Assembly (NCBI RefSeq): GCF_029211225.1
Contig: NZ_JARGEM010000001.1
Coordinates: forward strand, 1-64,000
From: Antiquaquibacter metalliresistens
Lineage (GTDB): Bacteria; Actinomycetota; Actinomycetes; Actinomycetales; Microbacteriaceae
Length of the DNA stretch: 64,000 nucleotides
Direction: 5' to 3'
Positions 26,387 through 34,738 of the stretch are shown piece by piece (the first letter of the stretch is position 1; each line of letters begins with the position of its first letter). The notes beneath the pieces are model-generated. The model saw only the letters and a list, made by a program, of their open reading frames with translations. It was not told where the DNA came from and did no database searches. The translations under genes were made by a program, and so were the position numbers.

Positions 26387-26949
26387 TCGGCCCCCCGTGC
26401 GATGAGGGCGACCGCCTCGGCGCGACCGGCGGCCTGCGCGAGCGTGCCGCGGGCCGCCACCGTGAGGGTGGAGCTGCCGGCCTGCCGGGGGCCGCGCGTG
26501 CGCACGCAGCCGTGCTCGGCATCCAGGATCACCAGCGCACCCGCCGGTTCGAGCGCGGACTCGATCGCGTCGGCGACCTGCTCGCCGAGCCGCTCCTGCA
26601 ACTGCGGGCGGGATGCCACGACCTCCAGCACCCGCGCCAGGTCGCCGAGCCCGGCGATCCGCTCCCCCGGCGCATAGGCGATGTGCGCCACCCCGGTGAA
26701 GGGCAGCAGGTGGTGCTCGCACATCGAACGGAACGCGAGATCGCGAACCACGACGAGCTCGCCCTCGCCGTCGGTGGGCACCCCCGGCAGCAACGGCACC
26801 GGGTCGACGTCGACGCCCGCGAAGAACTCCGCGTACGACTCGGCGACGCGGCGCGGGGTGTCGACGAGACCGGGCCGGGCCGGGTCCTCACCGATCGCGG
26901 AGAGGAGCTCGGCCACGGCGGCCTCGATGCGCGCGCTGTCGACCGGCAC
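26383..26949 (-). CDS. folE: GTP cyclohydrolase I
   Basis: 188 residues from GTG, six bases after the ftsH stop. The zinc site and core are clear: LVDTPRRVAESYAEFF, FRSMCEHHLLPFTGVAHIAY, and EHGCVRTRGPRQAGSSTLT. It opens the pterin pathway by turning GTP into dihydroneopterin triphosphate. The order ftsH-folE-folP-folB-folK is the standard actinobacterial one. Confidence 0.97.
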   Translation of the reverse strand: MPVDSARIEAAVAELLSAIGEDPARPGLVDTPRRVAESYAEFFAGVDVDPVPLLPGVPTDGEGELVVVRDLAFRSMCEHHLLPFTGVAHIAYAPGERIAGLGDLARVLEVVASRPQLQERLGEQVADAIESALEPAGALVILDAEHGCVRTRGPRQAGSSTLTVAARGTLAQAAGRAEAVALIARGAE

Positions 26950-26955
26950 GTCGGT

Positions 26956-28959
26956 TCAGGCCGTGGCGATGCCGGGCGTCTTGCGCGGGCGCGGGGTGCG
27001 CTTGGGCTTCTCGACGTCCGACTCCACCCCGCCGTCGACGAGGTGCGAGTCGACCGGAGCCTTCGTCGGCACCTTCACGGGCGGGCGGTCCGAGAGCGGA
27101 CGCGCATCGCTCGAGAGCCACTGCGGGCGCTCGGGGAGCTTGTCGACATCCTTGAAGATCTCGGCGAGCTGCAGGTGGTCGAGCGTCTCCTTCTCCAGCA
27201 GCGCGGTGGCGAGCCGGTCGAGGGTGTCGCGGTTCTTGTTCAGCATCTGCCAGGCCTCGTCGTGCGCCTGGTCGATGAGCGCGCGCACCTCCTCGTCGAC
27301 CGTCTCGGCCATCGTGTCGGAGAAGTCGCGGGTGTAGCCCATGTCGCGACCGAGGAACGGCTCGCCCTGGCTCTGCCCGAGCTTGACCGAGCCGACCTTC
27401 GCGCTCATGCCGTATTCGGTGACCATCTTGCGCGCGATCGCGGTGGCCTTCTCGATGTCGTTGGATGCACCGGTGGTCGGGTCGTGGAAGACGATCTCCT
27501 CGGCGACCCGCCCGCCCATCGCGTAGGTGAGCTGGTCGAGCAGCTCGTTACGGGTGACCGAGTACTTGTCCTCGAGCGGCAGCACCATCGTGTAGCCGAG
27601 GGCCCGGCCGCGCGGCAGGATCGTGACCTTGGTGACCGGGTCGGTGTGGCGCATCGACGCGGCGGCGAGGGCGTGGCCGCCCTCGTGGTACGCGGTGATG
27701 AGCTTCTCCTTGTCGTTCATCAGTCGCGTGCGGCGCTGCGGTCCGGCCATCACGCGATCGATGGCCTCGTCGAGGGCGCGGTTGTCGATGAGCTGCGCGT
27801 TCGAGCGGGCCGTCAGCAGGGCGGCCTCGTTGAGCACGTTCGCGAGGTCGGCACCGGTGAACCCGGGCGTCTTGCGCGCGACGACCTCGAGGTCGACGCC
27901 CTTGGCCATCGGCTTGCCCTTGGCGTGCACCTCGAGGATCTGCTTGCGACCGTGCATGTCGGGCGAGTCGACGCCGATCTGCCGGTCGAAGCGGCCCGGG
28001 CGCAGCAGTGCGGGGTCGAGCACGTCTGGCCGGTTGGTGGCGGCGATCAGGATGACGTTGGACTTCACGTCGAAGCCGTCCATCTCCACGAGCAGCTGGT
28101 TGAGGGTCTGCTCGCGCTCGTCGTTGCCGCCGCCGATGCCGGCGCCGCGGTGGCGACCGACCGCGTCGATCTCGTCGATGAAGATGATGGCGGGCGAGTT
28201 CTGCTTGGCCTGCTCGAACAGGTCGCGCACCCGGCTGGCGCCGACGCCGACGAACATCTCCACGAAGTCCGACCCGGAGATCGTGTAGAACGGCACGCCC
28301 GCCTCGCCTGCGGTCGCACGCGCGAGCAGGGTCTTGCCGGTTCCGGGAGGGCCGTAGAGCAGCACGCCCTTGGGGATGCGCGCGCCGACCGCGAGGAACT
28401 TCGCCGGATCCTTGAGGAAGTCCTTGATCTCCTCGAGCTCCTCGATCGCCTCGTCCGCGCCGGCGACATCGGCGAAGGTAACCTTCGGGGTCTCCTTGCC
28501 GACGAGCTTGGCCTTGGACTTGCCGAACTGCATGACGCGGTTGCCACCGCCCTGCATCCTCGAGAGCAGGAAGTAGAAGATCACACCGATGATCAGAAAC
28601 GGCAGCAGGATGCCCAGCAGGCTCGTCCAGAAGTTCGCCTGGGGCACTTCGTCGTCGAAGTCCTTGAGGTTGGCGCCGTTGATGGCCTCGACGACCTCGG
28701 AACCGCGGGGCGTGACGTAGTAGAACTGCACCTTCGTGCCGTTGTCGCCGTCGGCCTTGGTCAGCGTGAGATCGACGCGCTGCTCGCCGTCGACGATCTT
28801 CGCGGACTCGACCGTGTTGCCCTTGAGCAGCTCCAGCCCCTGCTGGGTCGAGATCTCGCGGAACCCGGTGCCGGTCAGCAGCGAGGACCCGATCCACACG
28901 GCGGCGATGGCCAGCACGATGTAGATGATCGGGCCGCGGAAAATGCGCTTGATATCCAT
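26956..28959 (-). CDS. ftsH: ATP-dependent zinc metalloprotease FtsH
   Basis: 667 residues. Two membrane helices (about 8-29 and 113-133) flank the periplasmic-side domain. AAA domain: Walker A GPPGTGKT (203-210), Walker [15 protein letters not shown] with [20 protein letters not shown]. Zinc motif HEGGH at 425-429. The tail is basic and proline-rich ([11 protein letters not shown]). It degrades membrane and regulatory proteins. It heads the folate run; the 224-bp gap to hpt holds a large palindrome. Confidence 0.98.
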   Translation of the reverse strand: MDIKRIFRGPIIYIVLAIAAVWIGSSLLTGTGFREISTQQGLELLKGNTVESAKIVDGEQRVDLTLTKADGDNGTKVQFYYVTPRGSEVVEAINGANLKDFDDEVPQANFWTSLLGILLPFLIIGVIFYFLLSRMQGGGNRVMQFGKSKAKLVGKETPKVTFADVAGADEAIEELEEIKDFLKDPAKFLAVGARIPKGVLLYGPPGTGKTLLARATAGEAGVPFYTISGSDFVEMFVGVGASRVRDLFEQAKQNSPAIIFIDEIDAVGRHRGAGIGGGNDEREQTLNQLLVEMDGFDVKSNVILIAATNRPDVLDPALLRPGRFDRQIGVDSPDMHGRKQILEVHAKGKPMAKGVDLEVVARKTPGFTGADLANVLNEAALLTARSNAQLIDNRALDEAIDRVMAGPQRRTRLMNDKEKLITAYHEGGHALAAASMRHTDPVTKVTILPRGRALGYTMVLPLEDKYSVTRNELLDQLTYAMGGRVAEEIVFHDPTTGASNDIEKATAIARKMVTEYGMSAKVGSVKLGQSQGEPFLGRDMGYTRDFSDTMAETVDEEVRALIDQAHDEAWQMLNKNRDTLDRLATALLEKETLDHLQLAEIFKDVDKLPERPQWLSSDARPLSDRPPVKVPTKAPVDSHLVDGGVESDVEKPKRTPRPRKTPGIATA

Positions 28960-29089
28960 GTTCTTCCGGGCGTCGAGCCCCCGGCACCTTCCTCACGAGA
29001 AATGTCCTGCAAGGCTACCGTTCCCCCGCTGCACAGCGGCTGCGTGTTCGCCGTAGGCGTGCTCCGGGTGCGCTCGGGTCGCGAGCCCG

Positions 29090-29161
29090 CCATTGCGGAG
29101 GATGACACGCCGCCGCGCGGCAGGACGCGCGCCGCGTGCGGCGCGTCGTCCTCCGCAATGG
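29090..29161. repeat. Large imperfect palindrome between hpt and ftsH
   Basis: CCATTGCGGAGGA at 29090-29102 is matched by TCCTCCGCAATGG at 29149-29161, and pairing continues inward with a few mismatches through the GC-rich centre. The 72-bp element has no T-run. It can act as a terminator for hpt or may be a REP-like element. Similar-sized palindromes with other sequences lie at 30661-30740 and 57238-57319. Confidence 0.75.
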
Positions 29162-29183
29162 TCGGGCGGGGCCGATGCGCGCG

Positions 29184-29735
29184 CTAGGCGTAGACGTGGG
29201 GGGCGAGCACGCCCACGCCGCGCAGGTTGCGGTAGCGCTCCGCGTAGTCCAGGCCATAGCCGACGACGAACTCGTTCGGGATGTCGAAACCGAAGTACTT
29301 GACGTCGACGTCGACCTTCGCGGCATCCGGCTTGCGCAGCAGCGCGAGGATCTCGAGGGATGCCGGAGACCGGGTCTCGAGGTTGGCCTTCAGCCACGCG
29401 AGCGTCAGCCCGGAGTCGATGATGTCCTCCACGATGATCACGTGGCGACCGGCCAGATCCGCGTCGAGGTCCTTGATGATGCGCACGACGCCGCTCGACT
29501 CGGTGCTGGAGCCGTAGGACGACACGGCCATGAAGTCCAGCTCCACCGGCAGCTTCAGCTCGCGCGCGACATCCGCGACCACCATCACGGCACCCTTGAG
29601 CACGGCGACGAGCAGGGGGGTCTCACCGGCGTAGTCCCGCTCGACGCGGCGACAGAGTTCGGCGATCTTCTCGTGGATCTGCTCCTCGGTCAGCAGCACC
29701 TGGGTGAGGTCGCCCGCGACGTCGTCGATGTTCAT
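29184..29735 (-). CDS. hpt: Hypoxanthine phosphoribosyltransferase
   Basis: 183 residues. The PRPP-binding motif is [32 protein letters not shown] and [15 protein letters not shown] precede it, and [20 protein letters not shown] at the end is the purine-binding part. It salvages hypoxanthine and guanine. It starts nine bases after the tilS stop, the usual tilS-hpt-ftsH order. Confidence 0.97.
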   Translation of the reverse strand: MNIDDVAGDLTQVLLTEEQIHEKIAELCRRVERDYAGETPLLVAVLKGAVMVVADVARELKLPVELDFMAVSSYGSSTESSGVVRIIKDLDADLAGRHVIIVEDIIDSGLTLAWLKANLETRSPASLEILALLRKPDAAKVDVDVKYFGFDIPNEFVVGYGLDYAERYRNLRGVGVLAPHVYA

Positions 29736-29744
29736 GTGTGGTGT

Positions 29745-30908
29745 TCAGTCCTTCGCGGTGAAGAGGAGCAGGCCGTCGTGCCGTTCCACCCTAACGCCGG
29801 GCACGTCGACCGGCCCCTGGCCGTGCCAGTCGGTGATCAGGCGCGCCACCTCCAGCGTGTGCGCGCGACTGAGCGAGGCGTGGAACTCGCTCGCGACCGC
29901 GAGCCGGATCAGCCGCTGCCGCAGCGCCGGCGGCTGGGCGGCGAGCGCGGCGACGGGCAGCGAGATGCCCGCCTCGGAGTGCTCGGCGAGGTCCTCGACG
30001 ATCTCGTGCGCGAAGTGGTCGAGGGCGTCGGCGTCCTCCCGCAGCTGGTCGGCCGTGCGGGCGAGTGCCTCGGCGATGCCGGGGCCGAGCTCCTCCTCCA
30101 TCACCGGCAGCACCCGGCGGCGCACCCGCACGCGCGCGAACGCACCGTCGTCGTTCTGCGGGTCGAGCCATGGCTCGAGCCCCGAGTCCGCGCAGCACTG
30201 CACCGTGGTGGAGCGACGGATGCCGAGCAGCGGCCTGCGATACAACCCGGCCACGCGATCCATGCCCGTCAGACTCGTCGCGCCGCTGCCCCGCGCAAGG
30301 CCCAGCAGCACCGTCTCGGCCTGGTCGTCGAGGGTGTGGCCGAGCAGCACCGCCACGGCGCCCGTCTCGGCGGCGACCCGGGTCAGCGCCGCGTAGCGGG
30401 CGGCGCGGGCGGCGGCTTCGGGTCCGCCCTCGGCGCCGACGACGACGTGCTCGAGCCGCACGGGGTCGAGGCCCAGGGCGGTGGCCTGCGCCGCGGCGTT
30501 GGCGGCGGCATCCGCGGAGCCCGGCTGCAGCCCGTGGTCGACGATCACCGCACCGGCGCGCAGACCGGCGCGGGGTGCCTCGAACGCGGTCGCGGCCGCG
30601 AGGGCGAGGGAGTCGGGGCCGCCCGAGAGGGCGACGAGCACGAGGGGCGCTCCCCCCTTTCGCAACTCATGGTCCGAGGCCTCGGCGCGCCGCGCAGCAG
30701 CCGTCGGGTCGGCGTGTTGAGACTCATCCCATGAGTTGCGGTAGGCGGGGAGGGGGTTTCGGCCGGCCGGGAGGGGGTTGCGGTCGGCCGGGAGGGGGTT
30801 GCGGTCGGCCGGGAGGGAGTTGCGGTCGGGCAGGAGGGGGGCGAGGGATGCCCGCACCGCCCGTCGCACGTCGGCGATCGCGGGGCTGAGCCGGGGCCGA
30901 TCGGGCAT
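29745..30908 (-). CDS. tilS: tRNA(Ile)-lysidine synthase with an inserted repeat segment
   Basis: 387 residues. The PP-loop is [19 protein letters not shown] at about residues 91-109, followed by [30 protein letters not shown] and RPLLGIRR, all TilS motifs. It makes lysidine in the tRNA-Ile(CAU) anticodon. The PP-loop normally lies within the first 30-40 residues. Here about 60 extra residues follow residue 24, made of five 7-residue repeats of the type PADRNPL plus a stretch coded by a palindrome. The frame stays open throughout. The ATG sits six bases behind TAACGT, a leaderless arrangement. Confidence 0.93.
   Translation of the reverse strand: MPDRPRLSPAIADVRRAVRASLAPLLPDRNSLPADRNPLPADRNPLPAGRNPLPAYRNSWDESQHADPTAAARRAEASDHELRKGGAPLVLVALSGGPDSLALAAATAFEAPRAGLRAGAVIVDHGLQPGSADAAANAAAQATALGLDPVRLEHVVVGAEGGPEAAARAARYAALTRVAAETGAVAVLLGHTLDDQAETVLLGLARGSGATSLTGMDRVAGLYRRPLLGIRRSTTVQCCADSGLEPWLDPQNDDGAFARVRVRRRVLPVMEEELGPGIAEALARTADQLREDADALDHFAHEIVEDLAEHSEAGISLPVAALAAQPPALRQRLIRLAVASEFHASLSRAHTLEVARLITDWHGQGPVDVPGVRVERHDGLLLFTAKD
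30661..30740. repeat. Palindromic element inside tilS
   Basis: CGCAACTCATGG (30661-30672) and CCATGAGTTGCG (30729-30740) are a perfect 12-bp inverted repeat around a 56-base centre that contains further small hairpins (CCGAGGCCTCGG; ACTCATCCCATGAGT). It lies in frame within tilS. The size and end structure are like REP/BIME elements. Confidence 0.75.
30735..30839. repeat. Five tandem 21-bp repeats inside tilS
   Basis: The unit GTTGCGGTCGGCCGGGAGGG(G) repeats at 30735, 30756, 30777, 30798 and 30819 with few changes. Being 21 bp, each copy adds seven residues (PADRNPL type) without breaking the tilS frame. The first copy overlaps the right arm of the palindrome by six bases. Copy number is likely variable between strains. 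Confidence 0.9.
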
Positions 30909-30920
30909 CCGATAACGTTA
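30909..30920 (-). promoter_or_regulatory. Probable leaderless promoter of tilS
   Basis: On the minus strand TAACGT is followed by TATCGG and the tilS ATG, the six-base spacing seen at other leaderless genes in the window. The palindromic AACGTT lies in the 47-bp divergent gap to ppa and may serve both directions. Confidence 0.5.
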
Positions 30921-30955
30921 GTGCAGCAATCCCAGAGACTTCCGAGGAGCATCAA

Positions 30956-31447
30956 GTGGCCGTGTACGACATCATCGTCGAGATCCCCAAGGGCAGCCGC
31001 AACAAGTACGAGGTCGACCACGAGACCGGCCGCGTCTTCCTCGACCGCTACCTCTTCACGACCTTCCAGTACCCCACCGACTACGGCTTCTTCGAGAACA
31101 CCCTCGGCCTCGACGGCGACCCGGTCGACGCGCTCGTGCTGCTCGACGCTCCGACGTTCCCCGGTGTCGGCATCAAGGTGCGCCCGGTGGCCGTCTTCAA
31201 CATGACGGATGACGGCGGCAGCGACGCGAAGGTCATCTGCGTGCAGGCGAAGGACCCGCGCTGGACTCACATCCAGGACATCGACGACATCCCCGAGCTC
31301 ACCCGCCAGGAGATCCAGCACTTCTTCGAGCACTACAAGGACCTCGAGCCCGGCAAGTGGGTCAAGGTCGAGGGCTGGGGCAACGCGGCCGAGGCCGAAG
31401 CGGTCGTGCAGGCGGGCCTGGAGAAGTTCAAGGCCGAAGGGCACTGA
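30956..31447 (+). CDS. ppa: Inorganic pyrophosphatase
   Basis: 163 residues, GTG start with GAGGAG six bases upstream. Family I motifs: [31 protein letters not shown], and the metal-binding block [15 protein letters not shown]. It hydrolyses pyrophosphate made by biosynthesis. It is divergent from tilS, a common actinobacterial arrangement. Confidence 0.97.
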   Translation: MAVYDIIVEIPKGSRNKYEVDHETGRVFLDRYLFTTFQYPTDYGFFENTLGLDGDPVDALVLLDAPTFPGVGIKVRPVAVFNMTDDGGSDAKVICVQAKDPRWTHIQDIDDIPELTRQEIQHFFEHYKDLEPGKWVKVEGWGNAAEAEAVVQAGLEKFKAEGH

Positions 31448-31474
31448 GCCGCCGCGTAGTGCACGAGCTCGAGC

Positions 31475-32725
31475 TCAGCCCGCCGGTCGCGCCGCGTACG
31501 GCACGAGGTCGCGGTAGCGCAACGGCGTGACCTGCACCGAGAGCGGCTCGTACGGCGCCTCGATCATCAGTCCGCCGCCGATGTAGATCGCGGTGTGGTA
31601 CTTCGTGCCCGAGGTCGATCCGCCCGTGGAGTAGAACACGAGGTCGCCGGGGATCAGCGAGTTCACCGAGACGAGTCGACCCTGGCCCGCGAGGTAGTTG
31701 TACTGGCTCGACGCACCGTGGATGCCGATGTAGACCCCGACCGACTGGTAGGCCTTCATCGTCAACCCCGAGCAATCCCAGCCGTTGGGCCCCGCACCGC
31801 CGTAGACGTAGGGGTCACCGACCTGCGCGTAGGCGAAGTTGATCGCACCCTGTGCTGCGCCGGATGCCGGCGGCGGGCTCCCCGGGTCCGGATCGGTGGG
31901 CGGTGGCGTCCCCGGCCCCGGACCGGGGTTGCTCGGGTTGCTCGGCGTGCCCGGGTTCGCGACACCGGCGAGGTACTGACGCTCGGTCTCCGCGGTGGTG
32001 CCCTTGAGACTCGCGAGCTGGGCGTAGAGCTGGTCGGCCGCGGCGTACTGCGCGGCGAGCTCCTGCCGCGCGGCGGCGGAGGCGGCCTCGGCGGCGGCTG
32101 CGGCATCCTCGGCGGCCTTCGACAGCTTCGTGCGCTCGGTCTCGGCGACCCGCGCCTGCTCGGTGAGGGATGCTGCGGCATTGCGGTCCGCGATCGCCTC
32201 CTGGTAGATGCGCGACGACTGCTCGGTGACCTTGCCCATCGTGCCGAGGGTGGCGAGCAGGTCTGCCGCGTCGGGACTCGTCAGCAGCGCGAGACTCACG
32301 CTGCCGCCGCCGGTGCGCGCGAGCTGGGCGATGAGCTGGCCCGCGCGACGTGCGGAGTCCGTGGCGCGCTGCTCGGCATCCTTCGCCTGCTGTTCGAGGG
32401 TGTCGGCACGCGCGGCGGCGACGTCGAGCTCGTTGCGGGCGGCGTTGTAGGCCTCGGCCTGCGTCTGAGCCTGCCGGGCGAGCTCCGCGGACTGCATCTC
32501 GAGGCCGGCGAGCAGCTCCTCGATCTCGCTCACGGCCGCGGCCGCCGAGGCTTCGTTCTGGCGGGCCTGCTCGACCTCATCCCAGGTCGGGTAGTCGTCG
32601 GCGAGCGCGGGGGATGCCACGGCGAACCCCGCGAGCAGGCTCCCGACCGCGAGCACGCCGAACAGACGGTTGCGCACTCGCGCTCCCGTTGCGCCCGCCC
32701 CCGGACGCACTCGACTGATGGCCAT
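31475..32725 (-). CDS. Secreted NlpC/P60 peptidoglycan endopeptidase
   Basis: 416 residues. A signal peptide (about 1-42, ending SPALA) is followed by DYPTWDEVEQARQNEAS, a long alanine-rich coiled coil (about 45-250), a Pro/Gly linker (TPSNPSNPGPGPGTPPP), and an NlpC/P60 domain (about 290-416). The catalytic Cys is in WDCSGLTMKAYQ, and His in TKYHTAIYIGGG. It likely cuts stem peptides during cell separation, like RipA/PcsB-type enzymes. It shares its N-terminal plan and upstream leader with the M23 gene, so the two are probably co-regulated. Confidence 0.93.
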   Translation of the reverse strand: MAISRVRPGAGATGARVRNRLFGVLAVGSLLAGFAVASPALADDYPTWDEVEQARQNEASAAAAVSEIEELLAGLEMQSAELARQAQTQAEAYNAARNELDVAAARADTLEQQAKDAEQRATDSARRAGQLIAQLARTGGGSVSLALLTSPDAADLLATLGTMGKVTEQSSRIYQEAIADRNAAASLTEQARVAETERTKLSKAAEDAAAAAEAASAAARQELAAQYAAADQLYAQLASLKGTTAETERQYLAGVANPGTPSNPSNPGPGPGTPPPTDPDPGSPPPASGAAQGAINFAYAQVGDPYVYGGAGPNGWDCSGLTMKAYQSVGVYIGIHGASSQYNYLAGQGRLVSVNSLIPGDLVFYSTGGSTSGTKYHTAIYIGGGLMIEAPYEPLSVQVTPLRYRDLVPYAARPAG

Positions 32726-32793
32726 GATGTCCCCGACCCGTGTCAGCGAATCACGCTGATCACACCAATAACAGTGATCACAGTAGCAACATC
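32726..32793 (-). promoter_or_regulatory. Leader shared with the M23 gene
   Basis: This stretch aligns base by base, with scattered changes, to 34178-34247 before the M23 gene: CCCCGACCCG-TGTCA-CGA-TCACG and onward to GCAACATCGC. It includes TGATCA at 32757-32762 and 32775-32780 and the ribosome binding site GGGGAC. The match suggests one common promoter/operator, possibly for an envelope regulator such as MtrA. Confidence 0.6.
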
Positions 32794-32810
32794 GCGGGCG
32801 TTTGCCCAGG

Positions 32811-32880
32811 GCGATCGGGCGGGCGCGACGGCGCCACAGCGGGCGCGCGCGACGGCGCCACAGCGGGCGCGCGCGAGTTG
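32811..32880. repeat. Short GC-rich tandem repeat between the two hydrolase genes
   Basis: GCGACGGCGCCACAGCGGGC repeats twice and begins a third time before changing to GAGTTGCGGGCG. No gene is visible in 32794-32950. A G-run (GGGGGGGG near 32901) follows. It may form the terminator of the M23 gene, but no clear stem with a T-run is seen. Confidence 0.6.
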
Positions 32881-32950
32881 CGGGCGTGAGCGGGTGCGGC
32901 GGGGGGGGTGAGCGCGCGCCCGGCAGAACCCGTGCTCGACCGGCCGGGGC

Positions 32951-34177
32951 TCAGCCGATGCGAACGCCCTGGTTCGCGAAGAACGTGACCGGGTTCTGGG
33001 TCTGGCCGTTCACCTTCACCTCGAGATGCAGGTGGCAACCGGTGGACTTGCCGGTGGTGCCCACCTTGGCGATCTGCTCGGCGACGCCGACCTGCTGGCC
33101 GTACTGCACGAGGATGCCGCCGTTGACGATGTGGCCGTAGGAGGTGGTCAGCCCGCCCCCGTGGTCGATCATCACGAAGTTGCCGTAGTTGCCGTACCAG
33201 CCCGCGTAGATCACGGTGCCGGGGTGCGCGGCGAAGATGGGCGCATTGCAGCCCGCGCCGATGTCCGTGCCGGTGTGGAAGCTGTAGTACGGATCGGTGC
33301 GCCAGCCGTACGACGAGGTGATGTAGCCGGCGGCCGGGCGAACCCAACCGCTGTCGCTGATCGGGCCGGCATCCAGGCCGGCGGCGGCGTAGCGCTCGCG
33401 CACGCCGGCGAGGTAGTCCGCCTCGGTGGCGACGCGCTTCTCGCGCAGCACCACGAGCTGCGCCTGCAGCTCCGCCTGCCGGTTCAGCTGATCCTCGAGC
33501 GCGGTCTGGGCGGCGATCGCGGCGGCCTGGGCCTCCGCGAAGGCCTTGGCCGCAGCATCCTTGAGCACCTCGAGCTCGGCCTTCGCGACCTCGGCCTGGT
33601 CGGTGAGCGCCTGCGCGGTGTTGCGGTCGAGAATGGCGCGCTCGTAGATCGCCTGCGACTGCTCGGTGATCTTGCGCGACATGCCGATGCCGTTGAGTAG
33701 GTTGTCGGGGTCGCCGGAGACGAAGAGGCTGGCGGAGAAGTCCTCCCCCGTGCTGCGGGCGAGCTGGGCGGCCATCTGGCCGGCACGCTGCTCGGAGGCG
33801 GCGGCGGTCGCGCTCGCGGCATCCGCCTGCTGCTGCAGGGTGTCGGCCCGCGCGGCCGCGGCCTGGAACTTCTCCTCGGCCTGCTGCGCGATGAGGCCCT
33901 TGGCCTCGGACTCCACCCGCGTGCGCTCGGCCTCGGCCTGCAGTCCGGCGAGCAGACTCTCGATCTGGCGCACGAGCGCCTCGGCCTGGGCGACGTCGTT
34001 GCGCGCCGCGCTGACTTCGTCCCACGTGGGGTAGTCGGCGGCGGTGGCGGACTGCGTCGCGCCGAGGATGCCCGTGGTGGCAGCGAGCGCGAGCGCGGCG
34101 ACAACGGCCGCCAGCCGCATGCCAACCGCCCGCGGCCCCGAACGGCCTGCCCCTAGGCGACGTCCCGTGATAGCCAT
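32951..34177 (-). CDS. Secreted M23 family peptidase with coiled coil
   Basis: 408 residues. Signal peptide about 1-47 (ending ATA), then DYPTWDEVSAARNDVAQ and a long coiled coil (about 50-265), and a C-terminal LytM/M23 domain. Zinc ligands are in HTGTDIGAGCNAPIFA and the HLHLE motif (GCHLHLEVKVNG); YGHI is also present. It may be a lytic endopeptidase or, like EnvC, an activator; the complete H-D-HxH set favours an active enzyme. Paralogue of the NlpC gene in its first 260 residues, with a different catalytic end. Confidence 0.93.
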   Translation of the reverse strand: MAITGRRLGAGRSGPRAVGMRLAAVVAALALAATTGILGATQSATAADYPTWDEVSAARNDVAQAEALVRQIESLLAGLQAEAERTRVESEAKGLIAQQAEEKFQAAAARADTLQQQADAASATAAASEQRAGQMAAQLARSTGEDFSASLFVSGDPDNLLNGIGMSRKITEQSQAIYERAILDRNTAQALTDQAEVAKAELEVLKDAAAKAFAEAQAAAIAAQTALEDQLNRQAELQAQLVVLREKRVATEADYLAGVRERYAAAGLDAGPISDSGWVRPAAGYITSSYGWRTDPYYSFHTGTDIGAGCNAPIFAAHPGTVIYAGWYGNYGNFVMIDHGGGLTTSYGHIVNGGILVQYGQQVGVAEQIAKVGTTGKSTGCHLHLEVKVNGQTQNPVTFFANQGVRIG

Positions 34178-34247
34178 CGAATATCCCCGAACCGCGTCAT
34201 CGAACTCACGTTGATAACACTGTTAACTCTGGTCACTGTAACAACGC
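34178..34247 (-). promoter_or_regulatory. Leader of the M23 gene, matching the NlpC leader
   Basis: Similar to 32726-32793. It carries GTTGATAACACTGTTAAC and GGTCACTGTAACA, a group of half-sites of the kind (G/A)TNACA that resembles known MtrA boxes. GGGGAT before the ATG is the ribosome binding site. The binding protein is inferred. Confidence 0.55.
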
Positions 34248-34337
34248 GCGCACGCACCTTCAACAACAGGTCGAAACTAACCCGGGATGCTGCAAACGGT
34301 CGGCACATTCTGCCCTGTCGCGCAGATCCGCCGCCGT

Positions 34338-34367
34338 TTGGCGTTTACCAGCGTCCCCCCTTATGCT
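34338..34367 (+). promoter_or_regulatory. Promoter of the tRNA cluster
   Basis: TTGGCG (34338-34343) and TATGCT (34362-34367) are spaced by 18 bases and lie 35 bases before tRNA-Glu. These fit a housekeeping promoter. The rest of 34248-34337 shows nothing further. Confidence 0.6.
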
Positions 34368-34401
34368 TGACCGTCGGTAGCTAAGGAGTCCTGGACTTCG
34401 C

Positions 34402-34474
34402 GGCCCCATCGTTTAGTGGCCTAGGACACCGCCCTTTCACGGCGGCAGCACGGGTTCGAATCCCGTTGGGGTCA
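34402..34474 (+). tRNA. tRNA-Glu(TTC)
   Basis: GGCCCCA pairs with TGGGGTC (one G-T). Anticodon stem CCGCC/GGCGG holds the loop CTTTCAC, giving TTC. The T-arm has CGGGTTCGAATCCCG. CCA is not encoded. 73 nt. Confidence 0.96.
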
Positions 34475-34515
34475 CGTTTCGAGGGCTTCGGCTACCGACA
34501 AAGTTCCACAAGTAA

Positions 34516-34589
34516 GGCCCTGTAGCGCAGTTGGTTAGCGCGCCGCCCTGTCACGGCGGAGGTCGCCGGTTCAAGTCCGGTCAGGGTCG
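34516..34589 (+). tRNA. tRNA-Asp(GTC)
   Basis: GGCCCTG pairs with CAGGGTC. Anticodon stem CCGCC/GGCGG with loop CTGTCAC gives GTC. T-arm CCGGTTCAAGTCCGG. No CCA encoded. 74 nt. Confidence 0.96.
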
Positions 34590-34590
34590 C

Positions 34591-34627
34591 AAGGCACGGC
34601 CTTCTCTCGCCAGAAAGGCCGTGCCTT
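34591..34627 (+). terminator. Hairpin after tRNA-Asp
   Basis: AAGGCACGGCCTT (34591-34603) and AAGGCCGTGCCTT (34615-34627) form a perfect 13-bp stem with an 11-base loop. It lies between tRNA-Asp and tRNA-Phe, so tRNA-Phe may be partly attenuated or made by processing of a read-through transcript. Confidence 0.75.
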
Positions 34628-34634
34628 ACTACAC

Positions 34635-34710
34635 GGCTCTGTAGCTCAGTTGGTAGAGCGCACGACTGAAAATCGTGAGGTCACGGGATCGACGCCCGTC
34701 GGAGCCACCA
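34635..34710 (+). tRNA. tRNA-Phe(GAA)
   Basis: GGCTCTG pairs with CGGAGCC. Anticodon stem ACGA/TCGT with loop CTGAAAA gives GAA. Encodes the CCA end, unlike the two tRNAs before it. 76 nt. Confidence 0.96.
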
Positions 34711-34738
34711 CTAAGAGTGCGTCACCCGCAACCGAGAC

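Noticed and set aside
30650-30840. Assembly error as the cause of the tilS repeat
   Set aside because: The frame is open across all units and changes between copies are small and in-frame, which suits real sequence; it cannot be fully excluded without reads.
32726-34247. c-di-AMP (ydaO-type) riboswitch before the cell-wall hydrolase genes
   Set aside because: Such riboswitches precede similar genes in some actinobacteria, but the 65-base leaders are too short and lack the conserved folds I would expect.
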